Origin: Apostichopus japonicus | Lineage: Eukaryota; Echinodermata; Holothuroidea; Aspidochirotida; Stichopodidae | Direction of reading: 5' to 3' | Length of the DNA: 64,000 nt | Assembly (NCBI RefSeq): GCF_037975245.1 | Contig: NC_092574.1 | Span: 26,830,713 to 26,894,712, forward strand | In this document: piece by piece, positions 21,641-34,102 of the stretch | Position numbering within the stretch: the first letter of the stretch is position 1 | How the letters are laid out: every line of letters starts with the position of its first letter | Program-made: the position numbers and the translations under genes | Notes under the pieces: model-generated | Seen by the model: the letters and a program-made list of their open reading frames with translations, nothing else | Databases searched by the model: none | What the model was told of the DNA's origin: nothing

Positions 21641-23690
21641 ACATATTTGGGTTATTTGTTTAGAGATATGAGTGCTTCTCAGTCTTGGCTTTTTTTAGCT
21701 GATAAGTTAAAGGTCATTATGGAAAATCATGTTCCATGGAAGAATCGTCGTCGTAAAAGCAGTATGCCTTCCTGGATGAATAAGAAAGTTAGATGTGCAA
21801 TTAGGCAAAATGTAGAATGTGGAGGACTAATTCTGAATCTCGTTTGGCTAAGTTTAAAATTTATCAGCTGAAGGTAGAACGCTTAGTCTCTGATGCAAAA
21901 TGGAATTTCGAAAATAGCATTGCCTTAAATATTAAGGATAACCCAAAGGCCCTCTTTTCTTATGTCAGGTCAAAGCATAAAGTTAAAGATGCAATTGTTT
22001 CTCTTAGGGCACCACATGCAGATAATATAGTTACTGATAGTCAGGGTCTTGCAGATATTTTGAACAACTATTTTGTGTCGGTTTTTACAAGGGGAGATAT
22101 TAGTAGTATTCCAGATTTTCAGGGAGGAAGTGATGGTCCTAAACTGGATACGGTCTTAGTTTCCGATGAGGTTGTCTTTAAGGTGCTGCTTTGTCTAAAT
22201 GTTTCTAAAGCTTCTGGACCTGACTCAATCCATCCGTATTTGTTGAAACTTTTGCACGCTATTTCCGCGTTCCATTCTCATTGGGTTTTAGTAAATTTAT
22301 GAATGATGGTTATTTTCCTAAGGATTGGAGATGTGCTAATATTACCCCAATTTCAAGAAGGGTGATAAGTCTAAGCCCTGTTATTATAGGCCCGTTAGTC
22401 TCACTAGTGTCGTTTTTAAGATAATGGAGTATATTGTTAAGCAGTCTATGGTCAGTCACTTCAGCAGTCAGTCTTTGATCAGAGAGTCTCAACATGGCTT
22501 TTGTCAAAAAAGGTCTTGTCTCACTAATATTCTTGAGTTTATGGAAGATGTAACAAGCTCACTAAATAGGCAGAAGTCTGTAGATGTTGTGTTCCTGGAT
22601 TTCCAGAAGGCCTTTGATAAAGTTCCCCACCAGCGTCTTTTACTTAGGCTGAAGAGTGTGGGTGTCGATGGGAATTTACTGTCTCGGATCGAGAATTGGC
22701 TTGGTAATAGGAAACAGAGGGTGGAAATTAAAGGCTGTGCTTCTTCTTGGCAGGACGTTACTAGTGGGGTTCCACAAGGGTTTGTTTTGGGTCCCTTGTT
22801 GTTTGTTGCCTATATAAATGACATTGACGGAGATATTTTGTGTACAGCTAAGAAGTTTGCTGATGACACCAAATTGTATTCTGAGGTCTCTTCCAAAAGC
22901 GATTCTAAGAAATTTTAAACGGATTTGGATAAGGTTTTTTCCTGGTCTCAGGGATGGCAAATGCTTTTTAATATCGATAAATGCAAGGTGATGCATATTA
23001 GTAGTAGTAACCAAAAATATACCTACATCCTTAATGGTGTGGAGTCACAGGAGGTCTTTGTTGAAAGAGACCTAGGTATCTACATTGACTCATCTCTGCA
23101 ACCTTTTAAACATTGTCTTGAAGCAGCTAAAAGAGGTTATAGGGTTTTAGGTATGATCAACAGGAACTTCAGTTTTCTGAAAGAGGACATAGTAGTTAGG
23201 CTTTATAAGCAGTTGGTTAGGCCTCATCTGGAGTATGCTGTGCAGGCTTGGAACCCATATTTTGCTAAAGATAAGGAAGTACTTGAAAAGGTCCAGAGGA
23301 GGGCTACTAGGATGATTAGTTCCTTAAAGAGTGTTCCTTATTATAGGCGGTTACAACTGTTGAATCTCACCACATTGGAGATTAGGAGGTTACGTGGTGA
23401 CTTGATTCAGGTTTCCAAGATTGTGTATGGTTTTGACAATTTATCCTTCACCGACTTTTTCATGTATGCTAATAGTAGTTGTACCAGAGGTCATTGTCTT
23501 AAACTCCAAAAGTCACAAAGTAGGATTAATATTCGGCATAAATTTTTTTCTAATATGGTTGTGAATTAGTGGAACGGTTTGCCTGAAAAAGTTGTACTTG
23601 CAAGTAGTGTGGATGGGTTTAAAAATGCTTTGGACAAGCACTTTAAGCATTGTAATCGGGTCCGAGTGTTGTGTCTTTAGGTTGTTTTTC
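21640..23690 (+). pseudogene. LINE ORF2, reverse transcriptase and C-terminus, broken
   Basis: Reverse transcriptase motifs are clear: DWRCANITPI then YYRPVSLTSVVFKIME, SQHGFCQKRSC, FLDFQKAFDKVPHQRL (about 22,592), SGVPQGFVLGPLLF (about 22,765), FADDTKLY (about 22,856) and the thumb RDLGIYIDSSL, LVRPHLEYAVQAWNP. The C-terminus reads WNGLPEKVVLASSV and ends at about 23,680. Frameshifts lie near 21,810, 22,270 and 22,360; stops TAA at 22,916 and TAG at 23,567. Five of the minus-strand frames over this region are shadows. Confidence 0.9.
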
Positions 23691-23760
23691 TCTCCTGTAG
23701 GGTCTTTGGTGGGGACTTAAATGTCCCTCCTGATCCCTTTTTTTTCTACTAAACTAATAC

Positions 23761-24385
23761 AGTGTGCTATAGACGTGCGAGATTCCTAACCCTTCTCTAT
23801 TAGCCGCTACTCTATTAGCGCGATTCGTACGTTTTCCCAATTACTTATCTAGTCTTTTAGCTGCAGATTGTTGCGCGAAAAATATCGCTATTTCTCAATT
23901 ACAGTCCCTAAATCAAAGCGATCGATTACCCAATGGAAATTTAAGTTTGAAAGAGCATTTATCTTTCAAAAAATCCTTTCAGCAATAACAGCAAATTGTC
24001 CCAAAACACCTTTAATTGTTGTTTATTTTTTCAATTATGACTGATGGCATTTTAGGAAAATGCCTTAAGAAGTAAGTTAGGACATGCGTTGCCATTGGTA
24101 TTCTGACTGGTTTCTTCAATTTTACCACACCGTTGCTGGCCTAGACTACATAAAATTGCCCATTGGCCTAGCCAGGTTTGTTCGAGTTGTCCCATAATGA
24201 TAAACGTGACGAAAGTCGAACGTTACTTTTAAGGCCAAGCTATGCAGAAACTGGTGGAATAGACTACACAACTTGATATCAACAGCCGATCCAGACACAC
24301 TGCTCACACTGCCAAACTAAGACCGTTTTACACAATTAATTCGCATTGAGATTGGTCATAGTAAAAAATCTAATTAGTTTGACAG
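23761..24385. other. Unassigned
   Basis: AT-rich sequence between the LINE tail and a tandem duplication. No gene, RNA or repeat structure recognised. Confidence 0.4.
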
Positions 24386-24622
24386 GTTGTGATAAAGTGG
24401 AATTTGCCCTTTTGACATTCCAAGGTTTCAGCACTCTGCACAGGTACAGGAAGTTCTCTGCCCTTCCCTGATACCTTTGCATATTCATTAGGAGAGCACT
24501 GCTGCCAAGGAGTTGCGTTGTGATAAAGTGGAATTTGCCCTTTTGGCATTCCAAGGTTTCAGCACTCTGCACAGGTACAGGAAGTTCTCTGCCCTTCCCT
24601 GATACCTTTGCATATTCATACT
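24386..24622 (+). repeat. 131-bp tandem duplication
   Basis: GTTGTGATAAAGTGGAATTT starts at 24,386 and again at 24,517; the following ~105 bp are almost identical (a single substitution, TTTTGACATT against TTTTGGCATT). No coding is supported. Confidence 0.9.
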
Positions 24623-24639
24623 CTCCACATACTCTCCAC

Positions 24640-27440
24640 AAAGAAATAGGGCTTATAGTTTTAGTGATTGTGGAAAGGTTATTCCCAATGGAGTCTTTAT
24701 TTCTGTTGTATGTTGTTAAACTAAGATGACATGTTCATGTGTATAAGTTAACCAACATGTTAGTTGCTTGTGTAATAATTTTAAGATGGTATCCTTTCAC
24801 TTTGTGAGGAGGTTGGCTACTGAACTACTTTTACTCTCAGAGCCATGTGCTTCATTCCTCCACTTATCCTTTGTTAGAGAGACATGGTATTGATTGTTTT
24901 GTGAGAAGAGATTCAACCATTCATGTGAAGAAAAAGAGCCTATTTCAGTGTATCTTGGTGAGTTATTTCATATTGATTATTAGTTAAATTTTACTCAATG
25001 GCATATGTTGTAAGAACTATTATTGTAAGAGAGATTTGGGGATATTATTGAGTTTCTCTCAAAGAGTTCTACCATGTGGTGGAGCATTCATACATATTGT
25101 TATGTAAAGTAACAGTAAGTTAGTAGGGCTATTTAAGTCAGCGTTATACTTGGGAAGGTTTAGTTTCAAGTGTAAAAGGAAGATTGCATTTCAAACTGTT
25201 TTATTTGATATTTGTTTAATTACCTTCTTTACCTGTCAATTTCATATTTTAGTAGCTTCTCAGTGACATTATGAGAATAATTCTAAGTCACATGGTTAAA
25301 GGGGTAGTACTGACTGAGTCCATGTTTTCAGTTATGATCATTTATTGTCCTCGATATTAGTTCAGACAGAGTTACAGTAAGTTAATCATGATTCTTTTTA
25401 CAATGTGCTTTAGTAACTGATGTTAAACCGATTGATGGGTTCTAGGTGTTACAGTGTATTATAGGAATTCCCTTGGACTGTGTGTATAACTCAAGTGTGA
25501 CGTTATTGGTTATTATATTTCTAGCTTACCTTCAGTTTCAATTTTGTGTTAATCCAGTGTAATTAAGGGATTAAAGGTTCATCAACTCAGACATTTTAAG
25601 AGTTTCAGTTGTACATCACATTAAAGGGGCTGTGTATGAGCACTATGTAGTAAATCTAAGTATGTATGAAATATCACTGTAGTGTATTGTTCTTAAAAGG
25701 CAAATGTTGTACCATACTTTTGTAATACTTTGGGCAGCTTGTGTATTGGTGCTCCTAAAAAGCATATCTGACTTTACCAAGTTGTACTTAGTACTTTAAA
25801 TGCTTATATGTAGTTATATATGTCATAATTCAATTATATTAACCTTTGTAAGCTGTTCCAGATTTTATATGGTTATATATTAATTTTCTGGTTTAGGTTC
25901 TTTTGAGCTGAGTCGTGATCCGGTGATGTGAGGGTTATACTTATCATTGTTGTTAGATGACTGGGCTGGTAAGTGATGCATGATATTTTGCAGGGTATTT
26001 CCTTTGTGGTCATAATTGTTCATGCGAGGAACTGAGGTTACATTTTAACTATTTTGTTTACTATTATTTTCTGATTTTATCTGGCCAGGAGCGAAAGGAT
26101 ATATATATACGCCATGCCATTGAATTGTATTCTTCTTCATGTTACAGAAGGTGTTACTTAAATTTCATATTTAGTTATGTGCTAGATTGGTACTTCGGTA
26201 AATATTATCATATTCTGCTGTTATCATTTTTATGGATGATGTTATTGTACTACGTAAGAGATTCACTTTTTCACTTTCGGGTTTATATGTATGAACCGAT
26301 AACTCCATTCTTTTCTTCAATTCATTTCCAATTCTTTTTCAATTCATTCAAGTCTTACTCAATTATTATCTTGTTATTATCACTAGAGATGAGCTATTGC
26401 AGGGTTGCTAGTCACTTGTTCATTGTAAGATTGTCTTTATCAATTATCTGTTGTTTTTTACCTTCATTCAATTGAGGAGTTTCACACCAATGGTAAGTTG
26501 TCGGGTTAAATGTATACATGACTTACCTGGACAACTGTTAAGTTTTTAATTTTCTCTTCTCATTGCAGAGGCTGTTTTGTTTGTCTGTTTGTTTTGTTTG
26601 AATAAATTGGATAAACCAAGTGCAGTACTACTCTTCATCATTGTCGTTTGCGTGGCATGACTCACCGCTAGCTCCCCATTCAACTAGATTCCCAAATCGC
26701 TTCAAGTTAAATCTCGTAAACGGCGCCTGGTCATTCCCCAACGTAATTATATCCAAACCTGAAGTTTTTATTTGGCAGAGAATCTCGACAATTGCGAAAT
26801 ACGACGGAAACCTCCCAACAGCACCGCTGTATATACAAAGAGTACACCCTTTTGCACGCAATGTGCTTTTTACGTGACCCGCCCTGCGGGATCCAAAACG
26901 TCACGGCCAAACGGCACTACCTAAACATTCCATTCTAACAAAGAAAACTCAAGTCAAGCGATCCCTCCGATCTGCAGAGAAAAACCCCCAACAACCCACT
27001 CAAACAATCAAAAAACCACAAAAGGACGACCAGCACGCATCGAAACGTAACACCCCTCCCCTGCATACCAGCGTCCAAAAAAGGCAGCCCAGATGAACGG
27101 CGAAAATCGCCTTCAACTTGAAGGCGAATGTCACACTTCACCGCCTCCAGGACTGCCAAATTTTCCCGTAAAAACTATATTACATCTATTCCTCCAAATA
27201 AGTTTTTTTCCCCTCAAAATAGCACAAACACAAATAACACGATGCAACACAGCAACAGAACAAACTGGAGGGTATGTAGCCAAAGTATGCTCCGGAGTGA
27301 CGCGATGAAGGTTATGGGGATTTTTCCGCGAGTCTTGATTGTATTCTACGGATGCCCATAAGTTTGTTTTCAATTGCCAACAACCTCCTATTCTTATGAG
27401 GCGTAAAACACGTGTTATTTACTAGGCTGTTCGTTGGAAG
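24640..27440. other. Unassigned AT-rich stretch
   Basis: T-rich sequence without a supported exon; the open frames at 26,125-26,475 and 26,620-26,877 have no recognisable features. 26,640-27,440 is less AT-rich, with several A/C-rich runs, and may be repeat-derived, but I see no ends. Confidence 0.35.
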
Positions 27441-27449
27441 GTTCGGTAG

Positions 27450-27885
27450 ATTATGAAACAAGGTTCCACAGTTTGGCCTCTGGTGACTCCAAATGACCTC
27501 CATAAAAAACAATATGCTTCTTGTACTGAACGTGTCACAACCACATACTAAACATGAGACTCGTCCAAGCTTCACTTCTTGGGACATCGTGTTAACAAGG
27601 TTTTCTCATTGACTCCTACTGACCCCAAATTACCTCTGACCTCCACAAAAAAATACGCTTCTTCTACTTAATGTGGTACTCCTTCAAACGAAATACGAGA
27701 TTTACCCAAAGCCTTCCTTTTGAGATATCGTGTTTACAAGGTTTTCAAATTGACCCCTGGTGACCCCAAATGACCTTCTCTAAAAAAAGGCTTCTTCTAC
27801 TCGATGTAGTACACCTACCTACTAACCAAATATGAGATTGGTCCAAGCGTCCCTTCTTGGGACATCGTGCTCACAAGCAAGGCGT
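27450..27885 (+). repeat. ~139-bp diverged tandem repeat, about three units
   Basis: Units contain a GGTGACCCCAAATGACCT-like part (27,478, 27,620, 27,753), an AAAAATACGCTTCTTCTACT-like part and GGGACATCGTGTTAACAAGG-like part (27,583, 27,722, 27,860). A single diverged copy lies at 16,410-16,560. Confidence 0.75.
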
Positions 27886-29655
27886 CACACACACACTCCC
27901 ACCTGCGCAAACTCTTCAGCTTGCACGACTGCATAGGTTACGATTATCATCGAAACCCAAAATGAATCATCTAATTATAAAAGAATACATAGGCTTTTGT
28001 AGACAAAGTGTGAACGATAAGCCTACATAGAGTCACCCCATCGAAAAGGAATGCAAACTACCAAATTGTAAGCACTGAAGCAACATTGTAGGCTACCTAT
28101 ACTGGGGCAGAAATCGCAGAAAATAATTTTTTTTGCATTTATTCACTCGATTTGTTGGATAAATTCTCTTAATATGATCGGTTGTGTTACAGAAAAACTG
28201 GACACACTGCTGTGTGGGCTGTAAACTTCAAACTGGTATCGCACCGTAACACCATTAGTGTTTGTTTCGTATCACTGGCTACTGTCTCAGTGCTACGGAT
28301 TTGACTAGGCCACCCTAGAATTAGCTAAAGTTTTCCACATTGTACCCCACGCAGATAGCGCGCTCTCGTTGACAGGTAAATAAATTACCCCCCCCCCCCC
28401 TCTCAAGATGAAGTCCTGGCTACGCCCTTGACTTTCGCTACAACATATCAAGTTCATATTATTAGTTGGGCTATCCCTTCAACAATTTTAGCGTATGGAA
28501 TTCAGGCATAAACTGTTCACTTTTGGAAAAAGAAACATTCATAACACTACAATTATAATGGTTTCAAGTGTTTGGAAATGGGTCATATTGCAAAAGTAAC
28601 TAAATTGACCAAACTTCTCTCGTGCGAGCCCCCCCTCACTCGAACTCTTTACCCCCTCCCCTCAGACACCAGATGAAAAGTATGGTTACGCCACTGACTA
28701 TTGATGACCTTGTAAAGTATTCACGGCTACTCAAGGTCAGATTGACAAACTTAGCTACAAGAATCATGGCCAACAAACATTGGGTATGCCACGGACTCGA
28801 TTCTTGAAAGCTTGGATTCGACTCGTATTGCATGGTAACCCCGCATGACAATCGTTTCCAATTTTACTGATAACCGGTGAGAAAAGTCCATTCAAGTCCG
28901 AGTCCTGACATGACTAGTACACATACATACAAAGCACTATACAGTCAGGCGCGTAGCCCGCAAGGGGTGGGGTATTGGGTGATGTTCGTCCTGGGGAGGG
29001 GTCCCCTCCTCTATGAGATATTTTCGTTTGAGAATGCGGGGAGTGGTACGTATATAGACGGAATGGTACTATCATCTGCATCATAACTTTACTAAGTACA
29101 CGTTTGGGATTTTTTAGCGTTTGCTATTACATGCAGGTCATTTCACCTACATTCACCCCCTCCTCCTCACCCCGCCCGTCGCTACGACCTGCCACAATTT
29201 GTACACATCCGGTTAAGTTAATCGAGAAGTGGACTTTACGAAAATCCCGGAATTGATATGAAACTAAGATATGAATACACCCGGCAATACGGTTGCTAAT
29301 TTTTGTAATGCGGACGAGGAAGTTTGGCTTTTTGGCGGACGAGGAGGACTCAAGTACCATTTCGTATTATTCTAGTTTGCTGTTTGATTGCTTTAGCTAA
29401 ATCAATTAAACGGCCTAGAAATTGTTAAAATGGGAATACGAGTGACGGCATGAAACATCGTTACCCGAATTAGAGTTGCTCAAATGCCAAGCGCGCCTAC
29501 AATTTTAAGATTCGGTAAACAAACACCCACAAACTTATAATAGTCAACCCCCCCCCTCTATTTTATTTCAGCTCAAGTAATAGGTATCCCATTGCTTTCA
29601 GTTTGCATGATAAACAAGTGTGGTCACCTTAGGCCTATGCTGATTCCAGCTTCAC
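27886..29655. other. Unassigned, with two orphan hAT-type repeat ends
   Basis: Poly-C runs followed by TCCTGGCTACGCCCTTGAC (28,413) and by TATGGTTACGCCACTGAC (28,680) look like right-hand ends of hAT-type MITEs; their left ends were not located. No exon is supported. Confidence 0.4.
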
Positions 29656-29659
29656 GGTT

Positions 29660-30540
29660 AGTTATTGGTGAACAAGTATCGAAAAGAAGCAGTCATTGTG
29701 TGATACGGTGCGATACGTTGGACGTATACATAGTGGTTAAGTTTACGATTTGTGGTTTGAACACTTTTAGTTTATTTTTGTTAGTTTTAGTGAACACTTT
29801 ATACTTTTCTTCTTTTGAACGTGACCAGAGCCCAATATCAAGGATGGCATCGACACAAGAAAATACCGGTAAGTTGGTATCACTACATAAGGTAAATTGT
29901 ATAGGATTTAGACTATATCCGAATTAACCCAAGCACGTTACTGTTGTACACGGAATATTGTTCCATGAGTCATTTCGTTAAATTTGTTGTGTAATGGTTC
30001 TGTTTGTGTTACTGGTAGCTATAGTGCAGCAGTAATCTGTACGGATATCATTATAAAGAACAAGTCAGTGATAACTTTTGTACATGCCGTCTATATGATA
30101 TGCGTGGATATACCTATCCAGTGAATTTTAAAAGGGGAACAATAAATATGTGTGAAGTGAATCAAGAAACACCAAAGACCGTTTGTGGGCGATTTGATTT
30201 ACAAATTGAGAAAGAAAAATTCAAACTCCAATGCAGACAGCATTCTTTGGTAAATACTTTTGGATACTTGCATGTACCCTGCGACATCATAAACGCAAGA
30301 TTATCGAGGCTGAAATTGTTATTTTCCAAAACCCTCAGCCTGAAAAATGTTCATGTGCGATTGATGTACATTTTAAGACATTGTGGCCAATTTAGCTTAT
30401 TTAAAAATAGTAGGTTATGACGTAACGTCATTGGTATTGGCATATGGGTGACATAGGCTATCATCCAATGATGTTCTGTTGTTTACATGAAATAAAAATA
30501 ATATTTGGTTAAGTTATTAGAATGTTTAACATAATGGATG
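29660..30540 (+). repeat. Segmental duplication, copy B, piece 1
   Basis: Matches 2,387-3,240 of copy A closely, from GGTGAACAAGTATCG through exon 1 and the ATATGCGTGGATATACCTAT stretch to TAACATAATGGATG. It is cut at 30,541 by a hAT element. Confidence 0.9.
29844..29868 (+). CDS. Copy B exon 1
   Basis: Identical to copy A exon 1 (MASTQENT plus one base, donor G|GTAAGT). Its partner exon 2 is at 57,372, so intron 1 has grown to 27.5 kb through transposon insertions. Exons 3 and 4 are not seen before the window end. Whether copy B is still expressed cannot be told; it may be a pseudogene. Confidence 0.5.
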
Positions 30541-31017
30541 CAGGGGCGTCACTCCGAATTGAAACGTGGGGGGGGGGGGGGGGTTGGGGGACGTAATCGA
30601 TTCGAGATTCAGGCCGTAAGTACTATCTAAGCGGAGCGCCACCATCGGTTGGCGCGTAGCGTACCAAGAAAATTTGAGATTTCAATACCTGCCAGATCGC
30701 TGGCGATGGCACTTGCCAGGCTGAATAGCAGCCATCTAGTTGCGTGATTTCGGGAGAAAATTACAAATTCGTCACTCAGGAAATCTGCAATAAAGTTCAT
30801 GCGACCTTCATTTTTGGTGGATTATTTCTTTTATTAGTGATTCCAATTGAAATGAACATTAGAACCCAGTGCAAGTTGACAAATGATGCAGCGAACTGGA
30901 ACCCCAGCCCCATTTTGCCCTATATTTCAGGATGGGCACATTACTTCGAAATGGGCACATTACATTGCACCAAGTCGGTCAAAGAATGACCCCAGGGCCT
31001 CAGATATAGGCCTATAG

Positions 31018-31846
31018 CAGGGGTGGGCAACCGTTTTGAATGAATGGGCCAGATTTTAGGAGTGAAAGATTGACAGGGCCGCACCTAACCAACGACCTGC
31101 TGTTGATTTCAAACCTTTGATTCCGAGGACGTTCAATTAATAGGTGTGTGTAACAGTGGCGTAGCCAGAGGGGGGCCAGGGGGGCAATGCCCCCCCCCCC
31201 CCAATTTGTTGTGCTACAGTCTTGGCCCCGAAAATGAAATCCAGTGATGTATTCAAAATACTTCTTTCTTACAATTTTTCGAGTTTTAATTACAAGTATT
31301 CATACCTCAGGGCTCATGCTCATACTTCATATAAGGTCAGAACTTGGTAATCAGACCGAGATATTTCACATTTTGGGCCTTCATCATACCCACATACGGA
31401 GACCGTTGATCAATATCGTCCCACAGAATAGGCGCCAATAATTTGGCCGGTTGTATAACCAGTACAACTAGCGCTAGCAACCCATGTGCATTTTCAGCGA
31501 CCAATGACGCCACTTTGTGCACACGAGGTGCCCATTAATACATATATTTCTTGGTAATTCCTACCATCAACCGTCACGGGGTTGCACCCCTAAAGAACAA
31601 TCTTGGCCCCCCTAACAATAAAATGCTGGCTACGCCACTGGTGTGTACTAATATATATTCACAAAAACATAATGTCAATACAGTCCATACACCTACCTGA
31701 CAGCATCATTAGTAAATTCTAAGCAGCTAGCTCGTTTTTTTGTGATGATGTCAAATAGATTTATTTTTTTCTTGAGACATCTCACGGGCCGCAAAGGTCA
31801 CTGGCGGGCCGCATGTGGCCCGCAGGCCGTAGGTTGTCCACCCCTG
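31018..31846. mobile_element. hAT MITE, itself carrying a nested hAT MITE
   Basis: Termini CAGGGGTGGGCAACC and GGTTGTCCACCCCTG, with flanks GCCTATAG and GCCTAAAG (7 of 8 bases match). Inner GGGCCGCACC and GGCGGGCCGC motifs are mirrored. Without the nested element it would be about 335 bp. Confidence 0.8.
31154..31640. mobile_element. hAT MITE with CAGTGGCGTAGCCAG ends
   Basis: Termini CAGTGGCGTAGCCAG and CTGGCTACGCCACTG are exact inverted repeats. The flanks GTGTGTAA and GTGTGTAC match at 7 of 8 positions. 487 bp, noncoding, with a poly-C run near the left end. Confidence 0.85.
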
Positions 31847-32417
31847 GCCTAAAGGAACGATGTTCCAAAATGTCCCCTGACATATAGGCGAAGGAAGCTA
31901 TCCGCCGCGACTGCATGTGAGTTTCTCGATTTGCCGTCATGGGAGTCATACCACAAAATGGTGCATTTCCTCATACGCCATTATTACGCCATACGCCATA
32001 CGCCATAACTAACTAATTAGGCGCAGCCCAGATCCGAGTTCGTATAGTGATCTTAGCGCAAATTTGGCCAAAAGTCGTCATACGCCAGCATGTTAAACCA
32101 CCAATGACACACTTCGAACGGGACTCTGTCAGTTTAAATGTTTTGCTAGGTCTACGAGAATACATTTCTATGAAATTTGAAACAAGGATGGCAAGACAAA
32201 CTACTTTAATTATGTTTTCAGGACCTCACACATGCGTATGTATCGTCAGACTTAGAATAGGTCCCATGTGAGTGGTGGCTAAAGTGATGAAGGCATCAAA
32301 ATAAATCAGTGGTTGTTCTTTGGAGTCCTCACGCGAGTTACCTCGGTTGCTAGGTGGATCTGCATCTGGTAATCGGGTGAATTCTGGTCGGAGCGTACTA
32401 TGTAACCACCGTTTACC

Positions 32418-33271
32418 CAGGGACGTAGCTAAAGCCTGGTGATTGGGGTGGGGTGTAGTGGCTGAAAATCCAACTGGATGGGTTTTGAAAATTCCGACTG
32501 TTGTTTTGCACCCCCCCCCCACCCTCGCGCTACTCGTCAACAATACGATCAGTGTCAGTCAGACACCCAGTCTTTCACGACTGCACTTTTGTTCCGAACT
32601 TAGGATACATTTGTACCCACTGGCACTCATTTCACAAACTTATTAGCCCCCCCCCCACCCCAACCAAATATTTTTGGGAAAAAACGGGCAATATGCTGAT
32701 AAATTTTCGGGCACCTGCTGAAAGAAAGATAATTTGCAATTTGTTATCAGTGGTTAAACTTATGTTATTATTTACCATTAAGATTGTAACGACTTCCTCA
32801 ATAATTATAACCAATATGGAAGAGTAATAAGACGGAAAATGATTGTTTGTTATTGGTATGCGATGTAAAAACCGATGCATGCCTATATGATATGCACATT
32901 AACATGTGGAACGCGGGCGTTTTTATTTTTCGGGCAAGTCGTTACAACCCCCCCCCCCCACAAATCAAATTGGGCTCCTACGCCTATAACGGTATTTCTA
33001 TTAGGCCTTTTTGTTTTGGAGTATTCAAAATAATACGAAGTTTTGTACGGTGGAGTATAAGAATCGCAAGATAAAATCTCAAAGTGGCAAGGTAAACGTA
33101 GTAAATATGACAGATTAAAGGTCAATTTATAGGTCATGCACAATCACAGGAATAAATGAATAGGCCTAGATAAACTAGAGTGTGACTGTCGGAAATTCCG
33201 ACTATCGCACTCCAATTTTTCAACTATCGTCAGTTTTACCACCCCCCCCCCCCCCTCTAGCGACGTCCCTG
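32418..33271. mobile_element. hAT MITE with CAGGGACGTAGC ends
   Basis: Termini CAGGGACGTAGCTA and TAGCGACGTCCCTG; flanks CGTTTACC and CGTGTACC (7 of 8). 854 bp, noncoding, with long poly-C runs. A related copy in the opposite direction lies at 45,985-47,237. Confidence 0.8.
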
Positions 33272-33497
33272 CGTGTACCCAGTGTTCTCACTATGGATTA
33301 AAATCCGGTATCACTCAACAACAAGGTAAAATGGGATACGCTGCAACGGAATATGCTCCCTATTTCATTTCCCCAATATCAGGGAACGGGCACCGTCTTT
33401 GAAACATCATCTACAACTAAACAACAACTATGTACAGACTTTGGGCTCTAGCTATGAAGTGCTGTCGCTTATGATAATGACGGAGCGCACTAGTTTA

Positions 33498-33779
33498 TTA
33501 CTGGAATCGGCCGAAGATGCGGCGTCTGTAATCCGAGGAATCAACGAATTTCTCTGTTAACTGCTCAGGCTTCAACTGGGCTAGACGTTCGCGGTGAATA
33601 TGGCACACCATCACATGGTTCAGCCTATGTTGATTCATGGTGCTCCGTAGCCATGTCTTCAAACGCCTCAAAGCACTAAAAGATCTCTCGGTTTCCGTCG
33701 AACTGGCAGAGGAGACGAGGAGGACCACAAGAGAGCTTCGACTCCACCAAACATAGCCTGTACCGCTGGATTCATCCAT
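33498..33779 (-). pseudogene. hAT transposase C-terminal dimerisation domain
   Basis: A 93-residue frame contains SSASSTETERSFSALRRLKT followed by WLRSTMNQHRLNHVMVCHIH, the conserved C-terminal dimerisation block of hAT transposases, close to the ZMYM1/TTF-finger type. The rest of the transposase (BED finger, catalytic core) was not found in the element, so it is a remnant. It lies 315 bp from the element's right end, as expected for a minus-strand transposase whose C-terminus points inward. Confidence 0.85.
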
Positions 33780-34102
33780 TTGAATATTTGTCTATACACT
33801 TCAACCGACGACGACTAGAACTGGCCTCGAAAGAAAGGCAGACTAAGTTGTCGGAGAGCTCAGGGTACCAACTCACGAGATCTGGGTGGAATTCTCCACT
33901 CAGCAACATTGAGTGATACTCGATGATATGAATCCTGAGATGTGTAAGCCCTAACCAAATAGAGCAACGACACTATTCTTTTTCCAAATGTGTGTGTGTG
34001 TCTGGGGGGGGGGGGACATTTGATAGTGTCTCCCCATCCATCGAAATGTGGGGGGGGGGACGTGTCCACCGTCTCCCCTGGATTGACGCCCATGAATGGA
34101 TG

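Larger units (their letters stand above)
16864..23760 (+). mobile_element. CR1-like LINE, decayed, interrupted by a foldback-like element
   Basis: In order: an ORF1 N-terminus with Cys clusters (16,902-17,379), an inserted element (17,380-20,259), an ORF1 SGNH esterase (20,260-20,790), then ORF2 with endonuclease (20,900-21,640) and reverse transcriptase (21,640-23,690). An ORF1 made of a zinc-finger-like part plus esterase is known from CR1-type LINEs. Several frameshifts and stops make it inactive. The 5' start is not defined; the 3' end is placed where the T-rich tail near 23,740 stops. Confidence 0.85.
30541..34094 (-). mobile_element. hAT transposon, 3.55 kb, with perfect 8-bp TSD
   Basis: Starts CAGGGGCGTCACTCCG and ends GGATTGACGCCCATG, flanked on both sides by AATGGATG (30,533-30,540 and 34,095-34,102). 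Copy A has the single empty site (AATGGGTG at about 3,237). Inside, a minus-strand frame encodes the hAT dimerisation domain (33,498-33,779). Poly-G runs lie near both ends. Three smaller hAT-type elements are nested inside. Confidence 0.9.

Noticed and set aside
22310-23014. Minus-strand frames over the LINE reverse transcriptase
   Set aside because: Shadows of the plus-strand reverse transcriptase, whose motifs are unmistakable.
27131-27373. Overlapping frames on both strands at 27,093-27,373
   Set aside because: No splice sites, no recognisable motifs, and mutual overlap on both strands.
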